Shown piece by piece: positions 10,901 to 19,459 of a stretch of DNA of 64,000 bases. Position 1 is the first letter of the stretch. Each line of letters starts with the position of its first letter. The translations under genes were made by a program, and so were the position numbers. The notes beneath the pieces are model-generated. The model was not told the origin of the DNA and ran no database searches. It saw nothing but the letters and a program-made list of their open reading frames with translations. Source of the stretch: Mangrovibacterium diazotrophicum (lineage in GTDB: Bacteria > Bacteroidota > Bacteroidia > Bacteroidales > Prolixibacteraceae); assembly GCF_003610535.1 (NCBI RefSeq), contig NZ_RAPN01000001.1, positions 1,537,320 through 1,601,319 of the forward strand, read 5' to 3'.

Positions 10901-11768
10901 CAATCTTCCGGCCACTTCTCTCCAATGTTGCATTCAGCTTATAATCCTTTGTACTCTCTCCATAGTTTTTGATATCGATATTAAGCGATAGCTTCGAATC
11001 TGTATAACTTTCATCAAAATCGGTAATTACCTGCCAATCAAAGAGACGAACCTCAGGTGATGCGTACACCCATACATCGTCAAAAATACCAGCTAAACGC
11101 CAATAATCCTGGCCTTCCAAATAGTATCCATCAGAGAACTTCAACACGAAAACAGCAATCTCATTTTTTCCGGGTTTCAAATAGGATGTGATATTGTATT
11201 CAGAGGGCTCTTGTGCACCTTCATTATACCCAACCTCCTGACCATTTACCCATACAAAGGAAGCTGAAGCAATTTTCTCAAAATGCAAAAATACTTCCTG
11301 CCCTTGCCAATCAGCCGGCAAATCAAATGACTTTCTGTATGCTCCAGTAGGGTTGTATTCCTTCGGAACTTTCGGAGGAACAACCGCAAATTCTCCTGCA
11401 TTTTGCCTTGCTGCTTCCGATTGCGCATATTGGTAACCCAAACTGATATTACGGAACATTCGATCGCCGTAACCCTTCATTTCCCAATTAGAAGGTACCT
11501 CAATTAAGTCCCATTCAGAATCATCGAAATCCATTTCGAAAAAATCGGACGGTATACCTTCGGGAACATCACTATAAAAGAATTTCCAATTGCCGTTAAG
11601 TAATATGTTTTGATCAGGTATATGAAATGCTCTCCCTTCCTCCTGCCCGAGCTCAAATACCTCGGTATTCTCAATGTATTTTGACCGGTTTTGTATGAAG
11701 CCGCCGTCCTGTGTCCACCCACTGCTTAAATAAAGCGTGCATACGATTAGTATAAATAGTTTTTTCAT
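7992..11768 (-). CDS. GH2 beta-galactosidase with LamG domain inserted in the catalytic barrel
   Basis: A 1258-aa exported GH2 enzyme (signal peptide ending SSGWTQ). The order is sugar-binding, Ig-like and TIM-barrel domains, then a large LacZ-like C-terminal part with VEWYGRGPQENYPDRKSG. Acid/base Glu is about 475 (WSAGNEAG) and the nucleophile Glu about 541 (MDEYLS). Between the barrel strand GGAIWDFVSNGL (about 568-579) and the returning barrel element GSIWPDRKPQPELW (about 803-816) lies an inserted LamG domain of roughly 190 residues (about 595-785: CLDLNGHDEWVEV, ATYDGAQMKLFIDG, KIDNVRLF). By family it releases terminal beta-galactose in the periplasm. The 278 nt upstream to 12046 hold no gene, strong hairpin or -7 box that I can see. 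Confidence 0.92.
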   Translation of the reverse strand: MKKLFILIVCTLYLSSGWTQDGGFIQNRSKYIENTEVFELGQEEGRAFHIPDQNILLNGNWKFFYSDVPEGIPSDFFEMDFDDSEWDLIEVPSNWEMKGYGDRMFRNISLGYQYAQSEAARQNAGEFAVVPPKVPKEYNPTGAYRKSFDLPADWQGQEVFLHFEKIASASFVWVNGQEVGYNEGAQEPSEYNITSYLKPGKNEIAVFVLKFSDGYYLEGQDYWRLAGIFDDVWVYASPEVRLFDWQVITDFDESYTDSKLSLNIDIKNYGESTKDYKLNATLERSGRKIASFGSSKFSVKKGRQTINLSELIKQPEKWTSETPNLYDLKMELLDNEGKIIDQIQTKVGFQKTEIIGNVFYLNGVPVKLNGTNTHMQHPEMGHVVDEETIRKDMELLKQFNFNLVRISHYPPVNRYLELADEYGLFIVDEVGNECHATQYVSDMPEYTEMYRDRTRKAVLRDRNHPSILFWSAGNEAGEGENITEVVKEGKRLDPTRYWMYGGNDMVHPAEDIIGPRYPSPLQEEVNLGLDTTDSRPSFMDEYLSVTGNGGGALDEYWRVIYRHPRIMGGAIWDFVSNGLTDSVRILSDKSPFETPTYAMGNSKLVNGVNGKCLDLNGHDEWVEVYRSNNLEISGDQLSIMMDVFPRYLNSSAGSFLTKGSNQFGVIQNGKDSLDFYIFTKEKQTLSVPLPEIWENHWHNILATYDGAQMKLFIDGVEVGSAKVSGKIKNLPFPVNIGRNAEIHTQDTKDYVCDSKIDNVRLFAKAISPSSNLNPSDAVLWLDFEKETNGGAFYSNGMGARTYGSIWPDRKPQPELWQMKKSAQPLSFRLLSTEKGVLEVWNRSDFTNASHWESTWTLTEDDKVLQQGVLELNVEPGNRSKVMVNYKKPEIIRGKEYRLNISSSLKEDEIWAKKGHEISWDQFELTGWNDPLPPRVPTNLAATLSNREGNHIITGEGFSYTFDENSGELKSMLVDGDELLKAPIKLNIWRAPVNNQNDRWAGYSFRQPNWKPEYGRTMATDLYSNGVDELQFIPLEVRAEEAEGVVCIYVREVALSRQDQNAASLDYLIEGGAAGAIGGFESIYEYTVYGDGTIEINHNVMPQGQMPQLLPRIGICLMLDNEYDQVEWYGRGPQENYPDRKSGYRLGIYNSTVDDMYEPYLVPQDYGLRMDNRYLKMTNGEGKGLEFSMDQQFNFNVHAYTTENITKALYTFQLEKADGITLNLDYKTTGVGDTSQPVLNSYRVYPQEYSRKITIKPVK

Positions 11769-12046
11769 TTTTATTGGTTAGTAGTTTATCTTACCCGTGT
11801 TTTCTTTCTTTGAATACCTCTCTCCGAATCTATCTGTCCGCAGAAATTGGCTGGATCATCTGAAAAGAAAGAAACAAGGATCAGTTCAGTTAAAACTTAA
11901 TGGTTTTGAGGACTTACATACTAGACGGTTCAGTCGACATCATCCACTATTCAAAAATTGAATATTATCCGATTTTATTTGACAAAACTCCTGTCATGGA
12001 TAAAAGTCATATCGAGATACTTCTTGTATTTTCGTTATTTCGGGCA

Positions 12047-14215
12047 CTAAGGAGCTCGCTTAAGCCCCTCCCATCTAACAATCCAAGAACCATCATCCGG
12101 AAATCCGGGAGCATTCCGATCCGGTGCGCCATCCCATCCTGCAGCCATCACCGCTGCAGCATAAAGTAATGCGCCATTTGTAGGCAGATAAGCACCTCCT
12201 AATCCCCGATTGATCCCGGCAATATCAAAAGCTGTCCCCAAGCCTCCAAGCAAGGATTCAACAGCCCCTTCTGCGTCTCCCATTTTGGCCTGCCCTACAG
12301 CTCCCATCGCAACTCCCCATCCCATATTTCTGCTGCCAAAAGCGCCTTCTGATGATTGGCTTATCATCTCTTTCATTTTAGCATAAGTTCGAGTGGCCGT
12401 TTCGAGTGTGATCGCCTCCGATGGAGGCATTAATCCAAGAATACCAGTAAGGCGCAATGGCCGTCCTTGACTGTCGACATAAATACCATCTTTAATTGGA
12501 AACTTTACAAGATGATTTAGGACCTTGTCCCAGTTCGGTTCTCGACCAAGCCCCATACGTTCTCTCCAGGTTTGTCCCTGTTCAATTCCCCAGTGCCAGA
12601 AAGCCAACACTTGTGGATTATCTCGAGACTCTCCCCACTCTCCTCTTCCCATATTTAATTCAATGTGATAAGTCTCGGTCTCCTTGTCCAACGTCAAAAA
12701 GTCAACCATATAATCCACTGTACCGAAAACGACTTCGGCCCATTTCTCAAGAGTTTCGCCTGTTGGGTTTAGTCTGTATTCCAGTTCTGCAAAATGTAGC
12801 GGTTGAGGTTGTTTCCATAGTAATGCCTGATTTCCCTCCCACGGAGCACTGCGCCCTGAAGGAGTAGCTGATTTTGGCCACTCTAAACCTTTAAACCCAA
12901 ACTGCTTTGCCCTAGCTCGCGCAGTTGGCACAAAATGTTGATATGCTCGTACCGCCTCATCAGTCAATTGCCAACGATCCCAAAGCGCGAAATGTGCTTG
13001 GTGAAAGAAAATAATTTCAAAATGAAATTGTCCCCGCCAGGGATCTATATTCATCAGACCACTCTCGGATGAGGGCCAACTACCTGCAGCTTGAACAGCG
13101 GTTAAATATTGCGAAAGTACGATGCGACGTTCCAATTCAAACCACCTTGGATCAGTACTTTCAGAGAGATCAATAGCTCCTCCATTCATCCAAAAGTTTT
13201 CCCAGTATACTTTGTTAGCCTCTCGTGTTGATTCAAAATCAGCAATTATATCACCAATTGGATTAGGTGAATACGTGGTACTAAATTCTAAGGTTGACAG
13301 TCCATTTCCGTCAAGATACCAAACCTTATCCCCATCAAAAATCGAGGAAGTCACTTTAGCCCCTTCAGAGTAGCTCATCGCAACATGATAAGTGAAATCA
13401 TCCACCTGTCTTGTAAAGTCAGCTCTGACTTTACTGGTTTGAGTGAGGGTTGTTAAGTTATTTTCGGTTCGCTTAAAATCACCGACCCATTCAATTTCAT
13501 TGTTTAACGTCGGATAAGGAAAATCCAATGCCACTTTTATGATGCCGTTTGCTATTAAATCAGACTCAACTCTCACTGAAACCTGGTCGGTATGCGGATG
13601 CACATAAGTTGTTACCGTCACTTGTTGACCACTTCCTCCCATTTCAGCGGGATTGACCCAAACTCCTTTGTTTATCCATTCACCGCTCACGACAAAACTT
13701 GTGGTGTGTGTACCGGTCCATAGATCGATGCTTCTTTTGGCATTGCTTGTGATATCCTCAACGGTTAACTCAGCGCCATCATATCTGACAAAACGTAAGC
13801 GCCCCAAATTTACAATGTGGGGATTATCATACATCCAATTTGCAATCGCTTGTTTTCCCGTCGGAATAGTATCTGGCCCAATGTAATGATCTCCATTTTT
13901 CACATTGATGAATGAACCGGTTGGTGGAATTTGGTCAGGACTAATGCCTTGAGGTAGTGGAAATGAATGCCATCCCCAATGAGACATTGTGTTACCACCA
14001 AAGGTCTGAAGTCCTGTTCCATCCACACCAATACAAAACTCACCGTTCCCCATCGGGATCTGCCCTCGCTCCTCCCATGGCCACCGGATGTTATGTCTTG
14101 TCACCAAAGCATGACGATCTATTGGTTTGGGAGTTGTTGCGTAAGCGCCAACTGATGTATGTAGAAATACAAGTAGAAAAAAGGTAAAGATTGATGAATA
14201 TTTTTGGGGGTGCAT
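12047..14215 (-). CDS. Unassigned exported protein, paralogue of the 706-aa protein at 4378
   Basis: A 722-aa secreted protein with signal peptide (FFLLVFLHTSVGAYA). It shares its whole architecture with the 4378-6498 product: HALVTRHNIRW, QIPMGNGEFC, GTGLQTFGGNTM, RRIVLSQYLTAVQAAGSWP, APWEGNQALLWKQPQPLHFAELEYRLNPT and the C-terminal GWDGAPDRNAPGFPDDGSW. Where the paralogue has a lipobox Cys this copy has none visible, so the two may sit in different places (free periplasmic versus membrane-anchored). It is the first enzyme-type gene after SusC/SusD, beyond a hairpin at 14338-14379. An N-terminal beta-sandwich plus a Trp/His-rich helical domain suggests a glycosidase of an unassigned family; activity is unknown. 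Confidence 0.75.
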   Translation of the reverse strand: MHPQKYSSIFTFFLLVFLHTSVGAYATTPKPIDRHALVTRHNIRWPWEERGQIPMGNGEFCIGVDGTGLQTFGGNTMSHWGWHSFPLPQGISPDQIPPTGSFINVKNGDHYIGPDTIPTGKQAIANWMYDNPHIVNLGRLRFVRYDGAELTVEDITSNAKRSIDLWTGTHTTSFVVSGEWINKGVWVNPAEMGGSGQQVTVTTYVHPHTDQVSVRVESDLIANGIIKVALDFPYPTLNNEIEWVGDFKRTENNLTTLTQTSKVRADFTRQVDDFTYHVAMSYSEGAKVTSSIFDGDKVWYLDGNGLSTLEFSTTYSPNPIGDIIADFESTREANKVYWENFWMNGGAIDLSESTDPRWFELERRIVLSQYLTAVQAAGSWPSSESGLMNIDPWRGQFHFEIIFFHQAHFALWDRWQLTDEAVRAYQHFVPTARARAKQFGFKGLEWPKSATPSGRSAPWEGNQALLWKQPQPLHFAELEYRLNPTGETLEKWAEVVFGTVDYMVDFLTLDKETETYHIELNMGRGEWGESRDNPQVLAFWHWGIEQGQTWRERMGLGREPNWDKVLNHLVKFPIKDGIYVDSQGRPLRLTGILGLMPPSEAITLETATRTYAKMKEMISQSSEGAFGSRNMGWGVAMGAVGQAKMGDAEGAVESLLGGLGTAFDIAGINRGLGGAYLPTNGALLYAAAVMAAGWDGAPDRNAPGFPDDGSWIVRWEGLKRAP

Positions 14216-14337
14216 CTTGATTAGTATTACAGGTTTTAAGAGAATAAAAAAATGACTTAGAATGCCAGCTCTGTACGACTGGACATAAGCTAGATATTCC
14301 AGCTCTAAAATGAACCAGAAGAAATACGATGAAAGAT

Positions 14338-14379
14338 ATCTAAGGAAGGTATCTTCTTCTGAAAATACCTTCCTTAGAT
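14338..14379 (-). terminator. Terminator-like hairpin after PUL A susD
   Basis: A perfect 15-bp inverted repeat (arms 14338-14352 and 14365-14379, 12-nt loop) begins 20 nt after the SusD stop at 14399. The tract after it on the minus strand is only moderately T-rich (ATCTTTC), so partial termination is likely. It would set SusC/SusD expression above that of the enzyme genes. Confidence 0.65.
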
Positions 14380-14398
14380 CAATAGGAACTGCTATTTA

Positions 14399-15955
14399 TT
14401 AATAACCTGAATTCTGAGGGAATGTCCCCATTAACTCTATTTCTGATTGAGGAATAGGGTAATTAACCATATAGGGCTGCATAGTTCTCCCTGCTACATT
14501 CGTGGAATTTGAGCCGACCTTAAAATATAAGCTCACTCGTTCAGCTAATAAACCTAGCCTCTTCAGCACAAACCAGCGAGAATGCTCAAAGGCCATCTCT
14601 CTTGCATGCTCCTCGAGGTAAGAATCTAAACTTATGGATGTATAGTCGAAGGACGAGTCATTATTAAATGCTCTACGTCTAACCATATTAATGTATTCCA
14701 AGGCCGTAGCATCTGTGTCTCCGCCCAATCGCCAATGTGCTTCTGCTCCGAAGAGTAGTGTCTCCGCAAAGCGATAATGGATATAATTTTGGTAACTATC
14801 TGTAGATGTTGCCGGTTTGTTTTCGTCGTGAAACTTTTTAAGACTCCAATGGTACCGTCTGTAGTTGTCTTCAGTTGAAACAAATGGTTGCCCAAAATTC
14901 GGACTATCTGGATTATTCACAACATATGCACTTTGATCATAGTAATAAGTAACATATCGCTGGTCGTTTGTCTGATCATACAAGGACTGCAAATAATCGT
15001 TAGGAAATGCCCATCCAAATGCGTTTCCACCGTATTCAACTGCTTGAACCATTTCGCCACTTCCAGCTTCGTAATAACGATTGTTGAAAAAGCTTGCGTA
15101 AGCAGTTGCTCCACCACCTGCTGATTCGTTTCCACTTGCCAACTCTTGGCTGAATTGATAAGTATATAATGATTCTGCATTATTTCTGTCGCCAGAAAAT
15201 ACCTCATCCACCCCTACTAGATGATATGTTCCATTTTCAACGATAGCATCATACTGATCTGCAGCTTCCTGCCAATCTTCCTGCCACATCGCAGCGTTAC
15301 CTCTTAGCTGTCTTGCAACACCTTGTCCGTAACGTCCTTGTTCGACTACCCAATCAAGTTTTGATATTGCAAAATCAAGGTCACTGTTTACCAAAGCCCA
15401 AATGTCGGCAGGTTCTGCCGCCGCATATTCCACGTCTTCATTTGGTTCCGTCTTAAGTACAATGTTGTGATAAATAGTATATAGTTCCATGTATACTTCA
15501 CCCCGCATTGCTCTCACCTGAGCTACAAGTACATCTTTTTTCGTTTCGTCCATATCAATATTTGGAGCATTTGCAATGAGAGCGTTGCATCGTTCAATTA
15601 TTAAATACAATTGATCCCATTTGCCTGTAGGTCCGATTGCCGCAGGGTTATATTGATTCGGATCATAAGCCCAACTTGACGCAATTCGAGCAACGCCTAA
15701 GTCAGTGGCGATTCTGAAAAACGCACTTGCTTGTATAGGTGCATCTGTTCCTGCAGGATAATACAACTCTCGCATCAAATTATAAAGTCCAGTTACACCT
15801 GACTCTAAACCAGCCTCTGTGGTGTATAAAAACTGTGCATCAATAACGTCAATAGGCTTTTCATCTAATAAACTATCACATGAGCTTATTAACAAGAACG
15901 ACAATAACAGAATATAGATATTCTTGAATTTATTTAATTTATTAATTAATTTCAT
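14399..15955 (-). CDS. SusD/RagB-family outer-membrane glycan-binding lipoprotein (PUL A)
   Basis: A 518-aa SusD homologue. The signal peptide ends at lipobox Cys26 (LLISSC), followed by DSLLDEKPIDVIDAQFLYTT, the usual start of SusD proteins. TPR-like helices run through the middle (MRGEVYMELYTIYHNIV, ADIWALVNSDLDFAI). The C-terminal signature is intact: YIHYRFAETLLFGAEAHWRLG, ALEYINMVRRRA, EEHAREMAFEHSRWFVLKRLG. SusD proteins lid the SusC channel on the cell surface and capture oligosaccharide. The gene follows SusC by 23 nt, so the two form the transport pair of PUL A. The glycan bound cannot be read from the sequence. Confidence 0.95.
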   Translation of the reverse strand: MKLINKLNKFKNIYILLLSFLLISSCDSLLDEKPIDVIDAQFLYTTEAGLESGVTGLYNLMRELYYPAGTDAPIQASAFFRIATDLGVARIASSWAYDPNQYNPAAIGPTGKWDQLYLIIERCNALIANAPNIDMDETKKDVLVAQVRAMRGEVYMELYTIYHNIVLKTEPNEDVEYAAAEPADIWALVNSDLDFAISKLDWVVEQGRYGQGVARQLRGNAAMWQEDWQEAADQYDAIVENGTYHLVGVDEVFSGDRNNAESLYTYQFSQELASGNESAGGGATAYASFFNNRYYEAGSGEMVQAVEYGGNAFGWAFPNDYLQSLYDQTNDQRYVTYYYDQSAYVVNNPDSPNFGQPFVSTEDNYRRYHWSLKKFHDENKPATSTDSYQNYIHYRFAETLLFGAEAHWRLGGDTDATALEYINMVRRRAFNNDSSFDYTSISLDSYLEEHAREMAFEHSRWFVLKRLGLLAERVSLYFKVGSNSTNVAGRTMQPYMVNYPIPQSEIELMGTFPQNSGY

Positions 15956-15978
15956 CTTTCTTCAATTTTTAAATTCTA

Positions 15979-18900
15979 CTAAAATCCAACTTGAATACCT
16001 GCAGTTACTGAAATCGACTCAGGATATGAATAGGCATTGTTTTCGGGACTAAAAGACTGAAAATCTGTCACCGTAATTAAATTGTGCCCTGTGACGTAGA
16101 CTCTAAATTTACTCAAGCTCCATTTATCAATAATTTTCTTTGATAATGAATAACCTAGTGTTACGTTTTGCAGTCTAAAAAACGAAGCGTCCTCCAAACC
16201 GGCTGTTACGTTACCCAAATCCATAAATCGTCTACCTCTGGCTTCCAATGGTCTAGGGCGATCTCCTGTTGGATTTTCCGGTGTCCAATAATTTACTTTA
16301 ACCCCCGACAAGATACCTCTCGGATTACCACCAGTCTGATAGTCGACTAAAAACGGATTAAACTTGGTAACACCTTGAACTGTATACAGACTCATTGAGA
16401 AATCAATATTCTTGTATTCCATACTCAAATTGAACGTACCGTACCAGTCTGGAGTTTGGCTTGTAATAACCCGGTCGTCAGCATTCAGTTCACCATCATT
16501 AGGATCTCTGTCCCAAACTTGAATATCTCCCAATTCGGCATTAGGTGTGTTCGAATTGTCTATTTGTTCTTGAGAACTAAAAATACCAACCATTTTATAG
16601 TCATAATAAGCATCAATTGGCTTTCCAATAAACCAACGGTTGGCAACATCATCATCTTCTTTTCCGTCACCATCTTTGTCCTCGCCATACAAACTGATTA
16701 TTTTGTTTCGGTTACTATTAATAACAACGCCTGCGCTTAAGGTGAAATCTTCCTTTTTAATGATATCAGCATTTAGCGAAGCCTCAATACCTTTATTTTC
16801 GATCTCACCAACATTGGTTTTGCTAACAGAGTAACCTGTTACTGCCTCGAGTGCACGATCTACAAGTAAATCTTTAGTTCTGGTATTATAAAATTCAACC
16901 GTCCCACTTAACCTGTTATCAAGAAAACCATAATCAAGCGCTAAGTTTAGCGTCGTAGATGTCTCCCATTTAAGATCAGGGTTAGGAAGGCTGGCGCCGG
17001 GCAAAAGACCTCCTGTCTTAACTCCATTAATAATATAATCCCTGGGCACTAAAGTACTGAGGCTTTGATAGGGCTCTATCCCCTCATTACCAACACTACC
17101 GTAACTAGCCCTTAGTTTTAACACATTGATACCACTGTTAGCCATGAAATCTTCATGATGAACATTCCATCCACCTCCTACTGCCGGAAAATATCCCCAT
17201 TTGTTATTAGCACCAAACACACTGGAGCCATCTGCACGCATTGAAGCTGACAAATAGTACTTACCTGCAAAGTTATATTGAGCCCGACCTACAAAGGAAA
17301 CCAGATTTCTATCTAATCCCCCAATCGAAGTTTGATTTGTACCTGCCGCTGATATCGCGTAAATCCCTAAATTATCATTAGGAAAATTCTTTGCTTCATT
17401 GGTTAAATAATAGGTCTTTGTATTTAAAACACTTTGTACAAATGTTAGATTTAATTTATGATCCTCATTATCAAAATCAAAATCATAGTTAACGATATTC
17501 TCCAATTGCCATGATTTATTCTCATCATAAGTGATTGAGCCCAACCCTTGACCTCCGGCCTGAATACCTAACAATGATTTAGAAGAGTTGTAAATGATGC
17601 TTTTTCTGTTTACAGTCGTTCTGCTGGCATTAAATCTATAGCTGAATCCTTTGAACGGTTTAACATCTAAAAACACGTTTATGATGTCTCTCTTATCATC
17701 AATTGTATTGGTTATTTCATTTAAATCCAATAAGGGGTTGAAACTATCCTGAACATCACTTGGATGTATTTTTAGACTACCGTCCTCATTATACACTTGC
17801 CCTAAAGGAGAAGTAGTTATAGACCTTAACAACATTGACCCTGCATCATCGGTATAAGCAACCCCTGGATTATCCTTATTCGAAATTTGGTAGGATGTAT
17901 TTACACCCAATTTTAGCCAATCACTAATTGTTTGGTCTAGATTTAAACGAATCTGACCTCTCTTAAAGTCTGACCCTTTAATAAGTCCTTCTTGTCTAAA
18001 GAAATTAAAACTACTGTAAATCTTCGTCTTTTCTGTACCTGCAGCAACACTAATATCTGCATTCGTGATATTAGCATTGCTGTTAATAATCTTGTCCTCC
18101 CAATTTATGTAGTCACGCGAGGCTATGGTCTCAAGTTCTGAAGCCGAAAAGACTTGATCATCGGGTAAAAATACCCCTCCGTTAGATGCTCTAAAAGCTT
18201 CACGCTTGTACGCGATAAATTCATCACCGTTATAGGTTTCAAAATGCTTTTGAAGGTTCTGCACTCCGGAATAACCTGAAAAATTAATCTGAATTTTCCC
18301 TTCTTTCCCTCTTGCAGTGGTTATTAATATGACACCATTTGATGCACGCGCCCCATATATTGCCTGCGCAGCTGCATCTTTGAGTACTTCCATGGAAGCT
18401 ATATCATTGGGGTTGACGTCATTTAGGCTGGAAACTTGAACGCCATCTACAATTACCAATGGGTCATTACCACCGTTTATCGATCTTTTTCCCCTTATCT
18501 GAATCGTTGAGGAACTTCCGGGACTCGCATCGGCAGTAGAAATGAGAACACCGGCAGCTTTACCTCTAAGCATTTCTCCTACATCCGATGAGGTTGTTTT
18601 CACCAGTTCGTCTGCCTTTACCGAAGTAACAGAACTGATAACATCGCTTTTTTTCTGCACACCGTAGCCAACGGCAACAACTTCTTCCAGACCAATCGTA
18701 CTTTGATCTAAAGTTACATTGATTGAATTTAGTCCATTTACTGGGATTTCTTTGGATTCCATTCCCACAAAAGAAAAAATCAATGTTGCGTTAGCAGCCA
18801 CATTACTCAATGAATAATTTCCGTCGAAGTCAGTGATCACACCTTGGGTTGTTCCTTTCACCAAAATCGTAACTCCGGGTAATGGAGCCCCCGTGGAATC

Positions 18901-19332
18901 AGTCACTTTCCCACTAACGGTAACAGTTTGTTGGGAATTTTCCCAAAATTCATTCTGGCTACCTTCTCCTGAAAGAAGAATTTGCCGACCTTTAATCTCG
19001 TAGTGAATCCCATTGTTCTTCAGGATTACATCGAGAACTTCAGTAATGTTCTCATTATCGACATCAACATCAACTTTACGGTCAACATCAATAACTTCAG
19101 AACTATATAGGAAATAGAAATTAGTTTCGTTCTCTATTTTCTCTAAAACCTGTTTCAAAGAAGTGCTTTTGTAATTCAAAGTCAACTTTGTTTCCTGGGA
19201 GTACGATTCAAGTCCCATAACTTGAATTATCGTAACCAATAAGAAGAAGGCTGTTAGTTTCATTACCAATAAAATTTTTCGCGCAATACACGCATTTCCC
19301 ACCTCACTGGTGAGATAAATCGTTTTTTTCAT
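15979..19332 (-). CDS. SusC/RagA-family TonB-dependent transporter with STN signalling domain (PUL A)
   Basis: A 1117-aa TonB-dependent outer-membrane transporter. Domain order: leader/signal region to about residue 46, STN secretin/TonB short N-terminal domain (about 50-115, LKQVLEKIENETNFYFLYSS), carboxypeptidase-regulatory-like domain (about 138-215, TDSTGAPLPGVTILVKG), plug (VDGVQVSSLNDVNPNDIASM) and a 22-strand barrel ending with aromatic VGF. The STN domain identifies it as a transducer that contacts the FecR anti-sigma factor encoded just upstream, so substrate transport and gene activation are coupled. An internal ATG (residue 24, MKLTAFFLL) is an alternative start directly before the hydrophobic core. 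It imports oligosaccharides with the SusD at 14399. Confidence 0.95.
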   Translation of the reverse strand: MKKTIYLTSEVGNACIARKILLVMKLTAFFLLVTIIQVMGLESYSQETKLTLNYKSTSLKQVLEKIENETNFYFLYSSEVIDVDRKVDVDVDNENITEVLDVILKNNGIHYEIKGRQILLSGEGSQNEFWENSQQTVTVSGKVTDSTGAPLPGVTILVKGTTQGVITDFDGNYSLSNVAANATLIFSFVGMESKEIPVNGLNSINVTLDQSTIGLEEVVAVGYGVQKKSDVISSVTSVKADELVKTTSSDVGEMLRGKAAGVLISTADASPGSSSTIQIRGKRSINGGNDPLVIVDGVQVSSLNDVNPNDIASMEVLKDAAAQAIYGARASNGVILITTARGKEGKIQINFSGYSGVQNLQKHFETYNGDEFIAYKREAFRASNGGVFLPDDQVFSASELETIASRDYINWEDKIINSNANITNADISVAAGTEKTKIYSSFNFFRQEGLIKGSDFKRGQIRLNLDQTISDWLKLGVNTSYQISNKDNPGVAYTDDAGSMLLRSITTSPLGQVYNEDGSLKIHPSDVQDSFNPLLDLNEITNTIDDKRDIINVFLDVKPFKGFSYRFNASRTTVNRKSIIYNSSKSLLGIQAGGQGLGSITYDENKSWQLENIVNYDFDFDNEDHKLNLTFVQSVLNTKTYYLTNEAKNFPNDNLGIYAISAAGTNQTSIGGLDRNLVSFVGRAQYNFAGKYYLSASMRADGSSVFGANNKWGYFPAVGGGWNVHHEDFMANSGINVLKLRASYGSVGNEGIEPYQSLSTLVPRDYIINGVKTGGLLPGASLPNPDLKWETSTTLNLALDYGFLDNRLSGTVEFYNTRTKDLLVDRALEAVTGYSVSKTNVGEIENKGIEASLNADIIKKEDFTLSAGVVINSNRNKIISLYGEDKDGDGKEDDDVANRWFIGKPIDAYYDYKMVGIFSSQEQIDNSNTPNAELGDIQVWDRDPNDGELNADDRVITSQTPDWYGTFNLSMEYKNIDFSMSLYTVQGVTKFNPFLVDYQTGGNPRGILSGVKVNYWTPENPTGDRPRPLEARGRRFMDLGNVTAGLEDASFFRLQNVTLGYSLSKKIIDKWSLSKFRVYVTGHNLITVTDFQSFSPENNAYSYPESISVTAGIQVGF

Positions 19333-19395
19333 ACTTTTGTTTAGTTTTTAGTTTGAAATAACTCTTTCACTGAGAGTTGTTTTTTTAAAACTCAG

Positions 19396-19422
19396 GCAGA
19401 GTGATGTGGCGCATTACTCTGC
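19396..19422. terminator. Hairpin between fecR and susC (PUL A)
   Basis: An 11-bp inverted repeat (arms 19396-19406 and 19412-19422) in the 127-nt gap between FecR and SusC. In RNA the single mismatch is a G-U pair only on the plus strand, where the right arm is also followed by five T. It therefore looks better as a plus-strand terminator than as a minus-strand one. Its role is unclear; it may separate the regulator and transporter transcripts. Confidence 0.4.
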
Positions 19423-19459
19423 TTTTTAAGTTCAACAGCAGTTACGTTCCATGCTTTAT

